Shown piece by piece: positions 5,351 to 12,363 of a DNA stretch of 12,444 nucleotides. Position numbers and translations under genes: made by a program. The DNA is from Chloroflexia bacterium (GTDB lineage Bacteria > Chloroflexota > Chloroflexia > Thermomicrobiales > UBA6265). The notes below the pieces were generated by a model that had not been told where the DNA came from, did not search any database, and was given only the letters and a program-made list of their open reading frames with translations. The stretch spans positions 1 through 12,444 of the forward strand of contig JACCYK010000270.1 of NCBI GenBank assembly GCA_013696525.1. The letters are read 5' to 3'. Within the stretch, counting starts at the first letter, position 1. Every line of letters starts with the position of its first letter.

Positions 5351-7122
5351 GCGGAGCGGCGGCGGCGGTGCTGCGCGGCGTCTCGTACCGCTACCCGGAA
5401 CGGACGGCGTTCGCGCTGCGCGGCATCGATTGGACGATCGAGGCCGGTTCGTTCGTCGTCGTCACCGGCCCGTCCGGGAGCGGCAAATCGACCCTGCTCC
5501 GGTGCCTGAACGGGCTCGTGCCCCACTTCAGCGGCGGCGAGCTCGGCGGCCAGGCGCTCGTGGCCGGCCTCGATACCAGGGAGCATGGCCCTCGCGTGTT
5601 GAGCCAGCACGTCGGCTTCGTCTTCCAAGACCCGGAGGCGCAACTGGTCACCACCCGGGTGGACGACGAGCTGGCGTTCGGGATGGAGCAGCGTGGCGTG
5701 CCGCCGCTGACGATGCGGAAGCGGGTGGAGGAGGTCCTCGATCTGCTTGGCATCGCCGATCTGCGACAGCGGGAGGTGACGACGCTCTCCGGCGGCGAGC
5801 GGCAACGGGTGGCGGTGGCGGCCGCGTTGGCGCTGCAACCGTCGATCCTGGTGCTGGACGAGCCGACCAGCCAGCTCGACCCGTGGGGAGCGGAGAGCGT
5901 GCTCGCCGCCTTGTCCCGGCTAAATGAGGAGCTTGGCCTCACCATCGTCCTGGCCGAGCACCGGCTGGAACGGGTGATGGCGCGGGCCGACGTGCTGCGG
6001 TATCTCCCTGACCCTGGCATGCTGGGATTCGAGGGTAATCTCCGAGACGTGATGGTCAAGATGGAGGCGGACTTCTTGCCGCCGCTGGTGCAGATCGCCC
6101 GCGATCGCGGCTGGCGGCCGTTGCCGCTGACGATCAAGGAGGGGCGGGCCGCGGTCCGACGCGATCGAGCTGCCGGTTGGGAGCCGCCGTCCCTGGTCGA
6201 TTCCTCGCGTCCCAGCGGTGCGCCGGTGCCGCGCGTTGAGGCGGCGCGCTGGACTGAAGTCCGCGCTGAGCACTACGAAGTCCTTTCAGGACTGAGCACG
6301 GGACGGTCGGTCCACACGTCAACACATCGCCCAATCACTGTCGTACGCGTCAGCGCCGGCTTCAACGGTACGACGGTGCTGAGCGACATCGATCTTGAGG
6401 CCGGCCCCGGAGAGGTGATCGCCTTGATGGGCCGGAACGGGTCGGGCAAGACGACGCTACTCCGCTTGCTGACGGGGATGCTCCGGCCAACCAGGGGCCG
6501 GATAACACTCTTTGGCCAGGATATTGCCGCGCTCGATCCGGCTGAAATCGGGCAATGGGCGGGCTATGTGCCGCAGAACCCCGGCTCGCTGCTGTTCGCG
6601 GAGACCCTGCGCGACGAGCTGGCGTTCACCCGAGCGCACCATCCCCGGTCGACGGTCAATAGCGCCGCACTGATGGCCCGGCTGGGCCTCGGCGACCTTC
6701 TGCTGACGCACCCGCGCGATCTCAGCGGCGGCGAGCGGCAACGGGCGGCGCTGGCCGCGATCCTGATCGGCGACCCGCCGCTCCTGCTGCTGGACGAGCC
6801 GACCCGAGGCATGGACGGACGTCAGAAACGCATCCTGGCCGGCCTGCTGCGCGACCTCCGGTCCGAGGGCAAGACGATCTTCCTCGCCACCCACGACATC
6901 GAGCTGGTCGCCACCACCTCGACCCGCGTCATCCTGCTCGGCGGCGGCCGGATCGTCGCCGACGGCACCCCTCGCCAGGTCCTCTCCGGCTCCCTGACCT
7001 ACGCCACGCAGGTCAACAAGCTGTTCGGCGGCGAGTATATAACGGTGGCGGACGTATACACGGCTCCCCACTCCCAATCGTGGAGAGAGCACGCAAGACT
7101 CGCTGACGCGGATGGGACCTGA
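5347..7122 (+). CDS. Duplicated ECF transporter ATPase, two fused ABC domains (CbrU-like)
   Basis: A 591-residue protein joining two ABC ATPase domains, the energising pair of the ECF importer on the cytoplasmic face. Domain 1: Walker A GPSGSGKS (41-48), Q-loop Q94, signature LSGGERQR (147-154), Walker B ILVLDEP (167-173), switch His H205. Domain 2: Walker A GRNGSGKT (362-369), Q-loop Q410, signature LSGGERQR (459-466), Walker B LLLLDEP (479-485), switch His H516. Both sites look catalytically complete. FQDPEAQLV in domain 1 is typical of ECF/Cbi ATPases. The linker (about 250-330) contains a palindromic repeat in frame. ATG 5347 overlaps the EcfT stop. It is the last gene of the B12-controlled operon; the tail after about residue 570 is not conserved-looking. 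Fused ATPases of this type are known in predicted cobalamin ECF systems. Confidence 0.93.
   Translation: MSGAAAAVLRGVSYRYPERTAFALRGIDWTIEAGSFVVVTGPSGSGKSTLLRCLNGLVPHFSGGELGGQALVAGLDTREHGPRVLSQHVGFVFQDPEAQLVTTRVDDELAFGMEQRGVPPLTMRKRVEEVLDLLGIADLRQREVTTLSGGERQRVAVAAALALQPSILVLDEPTSQLDPWGAESVLAALSRLNEELGLTIVLAEHRLERVMARADVLRYLPDPGMLGFEGNLRDVMVKMEADFLPPLVQIARDRGWRPLPLTIKEGRAAVRRDRAAGWEPPSLVDSSRPSGAPVPRVEAARWTEVRAEHYEVLSGLSTGRSVHTSTHRPITVVRVSAGFNGTTVLSDIDLEAGPGEVIALMGRNGSGKTTLLRLLTGMLRPTRGRITLFGQDIAALDPAEIGQWAGYVPQNPGSLLFAETLRDELAFTRAHHPRSTVNSAALMARLGLGDLLLTHPRDLSGGERQRAALAAILIGDPPLLLLDEPTRGMDGRQKRILAGLLRDLRSEGKTIFLATHDIELVATTSTRVILLGGGRIVADGTPRQVLSGSLTYATQVNKLFGGEYITVADVYTAPHSQSWREHARLADADGT
6246..6299. 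repeat. Palindromic repeat inside the ECF ATPase linker
   Basis: Two short palindromes follow each other: GCGC-T-GGACT paired with AGTCC-GCGC (6246-6266), and AGTCCT paired with AGGACT around TTC (6279-6293). CTGAGCAC is also directly repeated (6266-6273 and 6292-6299), as is GAAGTCC (6256-6262 and 6277-6283). The frame stays open. The element lies in the inter-domain linker of the fused ATPase, the place where an insertion would be best tolerated. Confidence 0.55.
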
Positions 7123-7140
7123 CCACGCTCTTAGCGCGAT

Positions 7141-7171
7141 CCCGGGCCGACCGGCACCTATCCCGGCCGGG
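7141..7171. terminator. Possible bidirectional hairpin between convergent genes
   Basis: CCCGG-G-CCG (7141-7149) can pair with CGG-CCGGG from the palindrome CCCGGCCGGG (7162-7171). It lies in the 61-base gap between the stop of the ECF ATPase (plus strand) and the stop of the dehydrogenase (minus strand). No T-run is present, so the call rests on position and pairing only. Confidence 0.35.
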
Positions 7172-7183
7172 CTTGGACGAAGG

Positions 7184-8140
7184 TCAGTAGCCGAGGCGTT
7201 TGTTGACGACGTTGACGAGGGGCTCGCCGTTGGCGAAGCGGGTCAGGTTGTCGCACAGGATCTCGACACAGCGGCGCTCCTTCTCGGTCGAGGCGCCGGC
7301 GGTGTGGGGGGTGATGACGAGGTTGGGGGCGTCCCAGAGCGGGCTGTCGGCGGGAAGGGGCTCGACCTCGGTCACGTCGAGGCCGGCGCCGGCCAGCTTG
7401 CCACTGCGCAAGGCGTCGGCCAGGGCGGTTTCGTCGACGATGCCGCCGCGGGAAACGACGATCAGGTACGCCTCGGGCCGCATGTGGGCCAGGGCTTCGG
7501 CGTCCAAGAGGTGCTTCGATTCGGCGGTCAGCGGGGCCGAGACCACAACCACCAACGATCGCTCCAGCAGCTCCGGCAACCGGCTCAACGGCCACACTTC
7601 CTCGACGCCGGGCGCGTCATCGACGCCCTGGGCATCGACCGCCAGAACATCCATGTTGAAGGCCAGGGCGCGTTGGGCCACCGCCCGGCCGATCTGGCCG
7701 AAGCCGATGATCCCCATCGTGCCGCCGTTGATCTCGCAACAGACCCGGTACAGCTCCAACCGCCGCCATTCGTGCTCGCGCTGTCCGGCCAGGCTCTCCG
7801 GCAGCTTGCGGGTCAGGGCAAAGAGGAGGGCGAAGGTGTGCTCGCCGATCGAGGGGCCGTGGGCGCCGCGGGTATTGGTGAGGATGATGTCGCTGTTGAC
7901 CAGCTCCGGGATGCGGGCCGTGTACTCGACGCCGGCGCTGGAGGACTGAATCCAGCGCAGCTTCTTCCCCGCTTTGACCACATCGAGCGTCGGAATGCCA
8001 TAGAAGACATCGGCATCGGCGACCTCGGCCAAGACCTTCGCCGGATCCAATTCCGTGACCACGTCCAGATCAGGAATGTCTAGCTCGTTGACCAACCCGA
8101 AATGGGCCTCGCCCTCGCGTCCGCCAAGCACCAGTTTCAC
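7184..8140 (-). CDS. D-isomer-specific 2-hydroxyacid dehydrogenase
   Basis: A 318-residue, full-length NAD(P)-dependent oxidoreductase of the D-2-hydroxyacid dehydrogenase family, interconverting a 2-hydroxyacid and its 2-oxoacid in the cytoplasm. The nucleotide-binding motif is GFGQIG (146-151), preceded by TMGII. The catalytic triad can be placed as R231 (SRGGIVDE), E260 (VEPLP) and H279 (TPHTAGAS), with family-like spacing. The substrate-domain loop SSSAGVE (66-72) is also typical. Start: GTG at 8140 has a G-rich AGGGGGGA a few bases upstream. The frame is open further upstream, but that part is low-complexity and lacks a better start. Substrate cannot be read from sequence: glyoxylate/hydroxypyruvate reductase and phosphoglycerate dehydrogenase are the common relatives. 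The C-terminal ACT-type regulatory domain of SerA is absent. It is transcribed away from the SDR gene across a 369-base gap. Confidence 0.9.
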   Translation of the reverse strand: MKLVLGGREGEAHFGLVNELDIPDLDVVTELDPAKVLAEVADADVFYGIPTLDVVKAGKKLRWIQSSSAGVEYTARIPELVNSDIILTNTRGAHGPSIGEHTFALLFALTRKLPESLAGQREHEWRRLELYRVCCEINGGTMGIIGFGQIGRAVAQRALAFNMDVLAVDAQGVDDAPGVEEVWPLSRLPELLERSLVVVVSAPLTAESKHLLDAEALAHMRPEAYLIVVSRGGIVDETALADALRSGKLAGAGLDVTEVEPLPADSPLWDAPNLVITPHTAGASTEKERRCVEILCDNLTRFANGEPLVNVVNKRLGY

Positions 8141-8509
8141 GAAGGTCCCCCCTGTCGCCCGTCCGCGAGCGGTCCAGTCCAAGGCGGCTATGATCGCATG
8201 GTCCGCTTCGGTTGTCACTTTTCGTAAGCCGCCGAGCTGAACGCACAAACGTCCATACGTGAGGCTATGAATCGGGTGATAGTTGCCTTCGGTTCGCGAT
8301 CGATCGCCGCGAAGCCTTTCGTAGGTGCTGGCGTTGAAACAGCGGTGAGAATCTGAGACCCATCGATTTGCCGCAAGCTCGCCGAAGCAGACCGCGGATG
8401 ACGGGTTTACCGGGCACCACAATCGGATTGGAAAGCAACAAGCGGAGTGAGACTCGCGATTGGACCTGGCACGCTCTCCTGGTAGTGCAGATGTACCAAG
8501 GAGTGAGAC
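8141..8509. other. Divergent intergenic region
   Basis: This 369-base stretch separates the minus-strand dehydrogenase from the plus-strand SDR gene, so it must hold both promoters. I see no convincing gene: short frames such as one of 29 codons at 8268 have no support. A TTGGAC (8460-8465) followed after 17 bases by TAGTGC (8483-8488) is a weak promoter candidate for the SDR gene. The Ada-box-like motif at 8426-8449 is listed separately. A small TTCGCG/CGCGAA stem near 8293-8313 is of unknown value. Confidence 0.5.
8426..8449 (+). promoter_or_regulatory. Ada-box-like motif, copy 1 (upstream of SDR gene)
   Basis: GAT-TGGAAA-GCAA followed by CGGAGTG. It shares 16 invariant columns of 24 with two other copies at 9331-9354 and 10130-10153, each upstream of the next plus-strand gene. 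It lies 60 bases before the SDR start codon, exactly the distance seen for the ada copy. The E. coli Ada box is AAT-N6-GCAA, from memory. A promoter-proximal operator is the simplest reading. Confidence 0.45.
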
Positions 8510-9280
8510 ATGTCCATCCTTGCCGATAAAGTCGCCATCATTACCGGAGCGAGCTCCGGTATCGGGTACGCGACCGCGACGTTGTTCGCGCGAGAAGGCG
8601 CCAAGGTCGTGGTAGCGGGACGCCGCCAGGCCGAGCTCGACGCCCTTGTCGAGGAAATCGAGCAAGCCGGTGGCAACGCCATTGCCGTCGCCGGCGACGT
8701 GAAGGATGAGACGCACGCGAAGGCGTTGGTCGATACGGCGGTCGGCCGTTTCGGCGGGCTCGACCTCGCGTTCAACAATGCCGGTGCGAGCGGCGCGATG
8801 GGATCGGTGGCCGATGTCACGGTTGATGGATGGCGCGACACGCTCGACACGAACCTAACGAGCGCGTTCCTGGGCGCCAAGTATCAGGTACCGGCCATGC
8901 TCGGGCGGGGTGGTGGCTCGCTGATTTTCACCTCCTCTTTCATGGGCGCAACGGTCGGGTTCCCTGGCATGGCGGCCTATGCCGCCAGCAAGGCGGGATT
9001 GATCGGGCTGACGCGAGTGCTCGCGGCAGAGCTCGGTGCGAAGGGTATCCGGGCGAACGCCATCCTGCCTGGCGGCACCGACACGCCGGCAAATGCCGCC
9101 AATCTTCCCGATGCCCCGGCAGGAACCCGTGGCTTTATCGAGGGACTCCACGCCCTCAAGCGTCTGGCGCGGCCGGAAGAGATTGCCCAATCGGTGCTGT
9201 ATCTCGCCTCCGATTCGTCGAGCTTCATCACCGGCGTCGCCCTCCTCGTCGATGGCGGCGTATCGATCACCCGAACCTGA
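8510..9280 (+). CDS. Short-chain dehydrogenase/reductase (SDR) family oxidoreductase
   Basis: A complete 256-residue classical SDR, an NAD(P)-dependent oxidoreductase with a Rossmann fold. The cofactor motif TGASSGIG spans 12-19, with GRR at 37-39 (Arg after beta-2 suggests NADP preference) and DV at 63-64. NNAG is at 89-92. The catalytic tetrad is N115, S142 or S143, Y157 and K161 (YAASK). The C-terminal end ITGVALLVDGGVS is standard. The start is well fixed: AAGGAGTG lies just before ATG 8510. FabG-like and glucose-1-dehydrogenase-like proteins are the nearest general relatives, but the physiological substrate cannot be told. It is followed by a SnoaL-like gene after 175 bases in the same direction; both share an upstream motif with the ada gene, so an alkylation- or stress-linked role is possible. 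The family call is firm. Confidence 0.93.
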   Translation: MSILADKVAIITGASSGIGYATATLFAREGAKVVVAGRRQAELDALVEEIEQAGGNAIAVAGDVKDETHAKALVDTAVGRFGGLDLAFNNAGASGAMGSVADVTVDGWRDTLDTNLTSAFLGAKYQVPAMLGRGGGSLIFTSSFMGATVGFPGMAAYAASKAGLIGLTRVLAAELGAKGIRANAILPGGTDTPANAANLPDAPAGTRGFIEGLHALKRLARPEEIAQSVLYLASDSSSFITGVALLVDGGVSITRT

Positions 9281-9330
9281 GGGAGCGGCCACCGCTCGCC
9301 TTCACCCGTTCGCGGCCGCCGACACGTTCG

Positions 9331-9354
9331 GATTTCAGGGCAATAAACGGAGTT
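9331..9354 (+). promoter_or_regulatory. Ada-box-like motif, copy 2 (upstream of SnoaL-like gene)
   Basis: GAT-TTCAGG-GCAA followed by CGGAGTT. It has the same invariant columns as the copies at 8426 and 10130, and lies 101 bases before the start codon of the SnoaL-like gene. It sits in the 175-base gap between SDR and SnoaL-like genes, so that gene may have its own promoter. The remainder of the gap shows no gene. Confidence 0.4.
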
Positions 9355-9455
9355 CCGCGTGGGAACGGACGAACTACCCTGGTTCCAGGAGCGGCGGGCA
9401 TGCCGCCATCCGAAGGCCAGCGCCGACCACTGGCAGAAAAAAGGAGATGCACATC

Positions 9456-9905
9456 ATGTCGAAGGAACAGGACAACAAGGCAATCGTCGGCCGCTGGTTC
9501 ACGGAGTTCTGGGGCAATCCCTGGAATCCCAGCATCGTCGACGAGCTGGCCGCGCCCGACATGCTCTTGCAGTACTCGCTGCATGAGCCGCGCCGCGGTC
9601 GTGAGGACGTGAAGGCGTTTATGACCGGGTTCCGCGAAGCGTTCCCGGATCTCGAGTTCGGCGGGGCGGCGGATCTCATCGCCGAGGGAGACCACGTCGT
9701 GGGCCGCTGGGAAGGCGGCGGCACCCACACTGGTCCCGCGTTCAGTGACTTTCTGGCCGGTTCTCTTCCCGCGGCTTCCGGCCGCAAGATGCGGTTCACC
9801 GGAACGACGGTGCTTCGGATTGAAAACGGCAAGGTCGCCGAGGAAATCGGCCTGGACGATGGGGTGACCGCGCTGACCCAGCTCGGCCTGATCCGCGCGG
9901 TTTGA
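9456..9905 (+). CDS. SnoaL-like (NTF2-fold) ester cyclase family protein
   Basis: A 149-residue cytoplasmic protein of the SnoaL/NTF2-like alpha+beta cone fold. Typical pieces are the opening helix NKAIVGRWFTEFW (7-19), a GREDVKAFMTGFREAFPDL segment (48-66), then GDHVVGRWEGGGTHTG (78-93), with the conserved Arg-Trp strand, and TTVLRIENGKVAEE (117-130). Members include polyketide cyclases and many small proteins of unknown activity, so no reaction is assigned. The start chosen is ATG 9456, nine bases after AAAAAAGGAG; an in-frame ATG at 9447 touches that site and is unlikely. It stands between an SDR and ada, all in one direction. A strong hairpin follows 12 bases after the stop, suggesting it ends its own transcript. 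Family call good; function unknown. Confidence 0.85.
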   Translation: MSKEQDNKAIVGRWFTEFWGNPWNPSIVDELAAPDMLLQYSLHEPRRGREDVKAFMTGFREAFPDLEFGGAADLIAEGDHVVGRWEGGGTHTGPAFSDFLAGSLPAASGRKMRFTGTTVLRIENGKVAEEIGLDDGVTALTQLGLIRAV

Positions 9906-9917
9906 TCGATCAAATGG

Positions 9918-9950
9918 GCGCCGCGTCGCTGTTCGGACCGGACGCGGCGC
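9918..9950 (+). terminator. Hairpin terminator candidate after SnoaL-like gene
   Basis: GCGCCGCGTC (9918-9927) pairs perfectly with GACGCGGCGC (9941-9950), a 10-bp GC-rich stem with a 13-base loop, 12 bases after the stop. There is no T-run after it, as is common in GC-rich genomes, so intrinsic termination is plausible but unproven. Confidence 0.5.
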
Positions 9951-10031
9951 GAGTGTCCATGCGTACCGGCCTGGACCGCCTGGTCGATCCGAGTCGCATG
10001 GTCTGCCACAATCAGAGGGAGGATCACACCG

Positions 10032-10062
10032 AGCCACGCCGCTCCCCTTGAGCGGCGTGGCT
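10032..10062. terminator. Perfect 13-bp hairpin upstream of ada
   Basis: AGCCACGCCGCTC (10032-10044) and GAGCGGCGTGGCT (10050-10062) form a perfect 13-bp stem with the loop CCCTT. It lies about 80 bases after the first hairpin and 68 bases before the Ada-box-like motif. It could be a second terminator that isolates ada or a dispersed palindromic repeat. No T-run on either side. Confidence 0.4.
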
Positions 10063-10129
10063 ACTTGCCGCTACCGCCTGGTTGCGGTGATCGTGGAAGG
10101 TCGGTTTTCGCCCTCGTCGATCCGATTTC

Positions 10130-10153
10130 GATTTGAAAGCAAGAGCCGGAGTG
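10130..10153 (+). promoter_or_regulatory. Ada-box-like motif, copy 3 (upstream of ada)
   Basis: GAT-TTGAAA-GCAA followed by CGGAGTG, 60 bases before ATG 10214. It matches the copy before the SDR gene at 20 of 24 positions. E. coli methyl-Ada binds AAT-N6-GCAA upstream of its own gene, so an autoregulatory operator is expected in just this place. Confidence 0.5.
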
Positions 10154-10213
10154 GCGGCGGCGCTTTGAGACGGCATGATGGAGGCAGATGAAGAAGCTGG
10201 GAAAGGATCGGCA

Positions 10214-11302
10214 ATGAACACGCTCGTTACTGAGAGATCGAAGGAGCCGGCGCCCGCGGTCGATCGGGATTCGCGTTGGGCGCGGGTTGTCGCGCGCGAC
10301 CCCGCGGTGGACGGAACATTTTGGTATTCGGTCGCCACCACCGGTATTTATTGCCGTCCGTCCTGCCCATCGCGGACCGCCAACCCGAAAAACGTTCGAT
10401 TTCATGACAGCGTGGCGGACGCCGAGGCGGCTGGCTTCCGGGCCTGCAAGCGTTGTAAGCCCGACCAGCCCGCGGCCGACGCGCGGCACGCCGCGACGGT
10501 GGTGCGCGTTTGCCGGTTGATTGAGCGGTCCGAAGAGATTCTGCCCCTGACGGAGTTGGCCGCGGCGGCGGGCTTGAGTGCCGGCTATCTCCATCGCCTC
10601 TTCAAGACGGTCACGGGTTTGACGCCGAAGGAATACGCCGTCGCCCATCGTTCCGGCAAAGTACGCGAGGAGCTCAGCCGGAGCGGCACGGTCACCGAAG
10701 CCATCTATGACGCCGGGTTCAATTCCAGTGGCCGCTTTTACGAGAAGGCCGACGCGATGCTCGGCATGACCCCCTCGGCCTTCCGCGCCGGCGGAGTCGA
10801 TGTCGACATTCGGTTCGCTGTCGGCGAATGCTCGCTCGGCTCGATCCTGGTGGCGAGCAGTGAGAAGGGCGTCTGCGCGATCCTGATTGGGGACGATCCC
10901 AACGCGCTGGTCCGCGATCTGCAGGACCGCTTCCCGCACGCCCGGCTGATCGGTGGCGACGCCGATTTCGAGAAGCTGATGGCGCGAGTGGTTGGCTTCG
11001 TCGAGGCGCCGGGGGTCGGGCTCGACCTGCCCCTCGACGTTCGTGGCACCGCCTTCCAGCAACGCGTGTGGGCCGCGCTGCGCGGGATTCCGGCGGGCAC
11101 GACCGTCACCTATGGCGACATCGCCAGGACGATCGGCAAGCCGAAGGCGGTGCGCGCGGTGGCGGGAGCCTGCGCGGCCAACATGCTGGCGGTGGCGATT
11201 CCGTGCCATCGGGTCGTCAAGCGCGATGGTGCGCTCACCGGCTATCGCTGGGGGGTCGAGCGCAAACGCGCGTTGATCGAGCGCGAGGCCCAGGCGGCCT
11301 GA
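10214..11302 (+). CDS. ada: Bifunctional Ada: methylphosphotriester sensor, AraC-type activator and O6-methylguanine-DNA methyltransferase
   Basis: A full-length 362-residue adaptive-response protein. The N-terminal zinc domain has C47, C51, C78 and C81 (YCRPSC and CKRC), matching the four cysteines of E. coli Ada; C47 should take the methyl group from DNA phosphotriesters and switch the protein to an activator. An AraC-type helix-turn-helix follows (about 95-190), with LPLTELAAAAGLSAGYLHRLFK and GFNSSGRFYEK. The C-terminal methyltransferase domain has FQQRVWAALRGIPAG (281-295), the DNA-binding RAVAGACAAN and the active site PCHR with C331, plus the LTGYRWG loop. All three functional parts look intact. 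Start: ATG 10214 is preceded by AAAGGA at a good distance; ATG 10175 lacks one. An Ada-box-like motif lies 60 bases upstream, and similar motifs precede the two genes before it, so this protein may regulate them. Confidence 0.95.
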   Translation: MNTLVTERSKEPAPAVDRDSRWARVVARDPAVDGTFWYSVATTGIYCRPSCPSRTANPKNVRFHDSVADAEAAGFRACKRCKPDQPAADARHAATVVRVCRLIERSEEILPLTELAAAAGLSAGYLHRLFKTVTGLTPKEYAVAHRSGKVREELSRSGTVTEAIYDAGFNSSGRFYEKADAMLGMTPSAFRAGGVDVDIRFAVGECSLGSILVASSEKGVCAILIGDDPNALVRDLQDRFPHARLIGGDADFEKLMARVVGFVEAPGVGLDLPLDVRGTAFQQRVWAALRGIPAGTTVTYGDIARTIGKPKAVRAVAGACAANMLAVAIPCHRVVKRDGALTGYRWGVERKRALIEREAQAA

Positions 11303-11394
11303 GCGGGGCCGTCGCTATCAACAACCCCAGGCGTACCCGCCGGGAGTCGCCAATCAACCGTTCTCGAGCACTTCCTCGATTCGCGGGTGAGGGC

Positions 11395-11423
11395 CGGCGG
11401 GCGAGCCCATACACTCGCCGCCG
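11395..11423. terminator. Hairpin between convergent ada and aldolase genes
   Basis: CGGCGGGCGAG (11395-11405) pairs with CTCGCCGCCG (11414-11423) with one bulged G. It lies between two convergent stops, eight bases from the aldolase stop and about 92 bases after the ada stop. Position and stem strength fit a bidirectional terminator; no T-run is present. The rest of 11303-11431 has no gene. Confidence 0.5.
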
Positions 11424-11431
11424 ACTCAGCC

Positions 11432-12262
11432 TCAGTACCGGACCGCCGCCCCGGCCTCGCTCGGCTCCAGTTCGGAGGCGGTCGAGCGCTGCCAGGTGAG
11501 CTTCGCCAAATCGCTGGTCAGGCCGCCGACCAGGTAGCGAAGCTCGCTGGCCATCGCACAGAATTGGAATCCCTCGGCAATCCGCTGGTTAACCCCCGCC
11601 GCATGGGAACAATGGACGCCAGGGGCGACGCCGTGGCGGATCGCGGTGTCCCGAACGTGATGGATAGCCTCGACCAGGCGCGGATCCTCGCTTTCCAGGG
11701 GGACGCCCAGGCCCATCCCCATCGAGGCCGCCAGGTCGTTGGGACCGATGAAGCAGGCATCGACGCCGGGCACACTCAAGATCGCGTCGGCGTTCTCGAC
11801 CCCCTGGATATGCTCGATTTGCAGCACCAGCAACAGCTCGTCGTTCGCGTTGCGGTAATACTCGACGGCGCTGGTGCCCATCGAGAGGGCGTGGCGGCCG
11901 CCGCCGACGCTGCGCTCCCCCTTCGGGTAGTAGCGCATGGCCGAGACCGCTTGCTCCGCTTCTTGCCGCGAGTTGACCATCGGCACCACGATGCCCCAGG
12001 CCCCGGCATCGAGCACCCGTTTAAAATTCTCCGGCGAGTTCCAGGGGATGCGGACCATCGGCGCCGATTCGGAGTTCGCCATCGCCGCGAACATCCGGGC
12101 CAGGGTGAGAATGTCCACTGGGCTATGCTCGGTATCGACCACCAGCCAGTCGAACCCGATCTTACTGACAAACTCCGCCGCCTCCGGGCTGGGCAGCCCC
12201 AGCCAGGTGCCGATCGACGGCTCGCCCGCCGCCAACCGCCGTCGAACATGATTCGCGCGCAC
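11432..12262 (-). CDS. HpcH/HpaI-type class II aldolase
   Basis: A 276-residue aldolase of the HpcH/HpaI family (2-oxo-3-deoxy acid aldolases acting with a divalent metal in the cytoplasm, splitting a 4-hydroxy-2-oxoacid into pyruvate and an aldehyde). Key residues line up one position after those of E. coli HpaI: H46 (DTEHSP) for H45, R71 (VRIPW) for R70, and metal ligands E150 (LQIEH) for E149 and D176 (IGPNDLAASMG) for D175. Length is close to the usual 250-270. The start is GTG 12262 with AAAGGAG seven bases upstream, a clear site. Upstream in the same direction is the end of a sugar ABC permease, 101 bases away, so the aldolase may act on a sugar acid or other compound imported by it. 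The exact substrate (homoprotocatechuate pathway, 2-keto-3-deoxy-rhamnonate, garosamine-type and so on) is not readable. Confidence 0.92.
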   Translation of the reverse strand: MRANHVRRRLAAGEPSIGTWLGLPSPEAAEFVSKIGFDWLVVDTEHSPVDILTLARMFAAMANSESAPMVRIPWNSPENFKRVLDAGAWGIVVPMVNSRQEAEQAVSAMRYYPKGERSVGGGRHALSMGTSAVEYYRNANDELLLVLQIEHIQGVENADAILSVPGVDACFIGPNDLAASMGMGLGVPLESEDPRLVEAIHHVRDTAIRHGVAPGVHCSHAAGVNQRIAEGFQFCAMASELRYLVGGLTSDLAKLTWQRSTASELEPSEAGAAVRY

Positions 12263-12363
12263 GTCCAGACTCCTTTACCGATCCCGAAGCATGGGTCGCG
12301 TGACGGACACGAGCATACCGGATTGTCACCGAACGCACGAATCGGGTGCTGCTCGGGTTTGGC

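Larger units (their letters stand above)
9906..10213. other. Intergenic region between SnoaL-like gene and ada
   Basis: This 308-base gap holds two strong perfect hairpins (9918-9950 and 10032-10062) and the third Ada-box-like motif (10130-10153), each listed separately. No gene is supported here. An in-frame ATG at 10175 could extend Ada by 13 residues but has no ribosome binding site. Confidence 0.6.

Noticed and set aside
8268..8357. A 29-codon plus-strand frame in the divergent intergenic region
   Set aside because: No ribosome binding site, no recognisable features, and its length is expected by chance.
9901..9914. Perfect 14-base palindrome TTTGATCGATCAAA
   Set aside because: It overlaps the stop of the SnoaL-like gene, has no second copy in the window that I found, and no clear regulator; probably chance.
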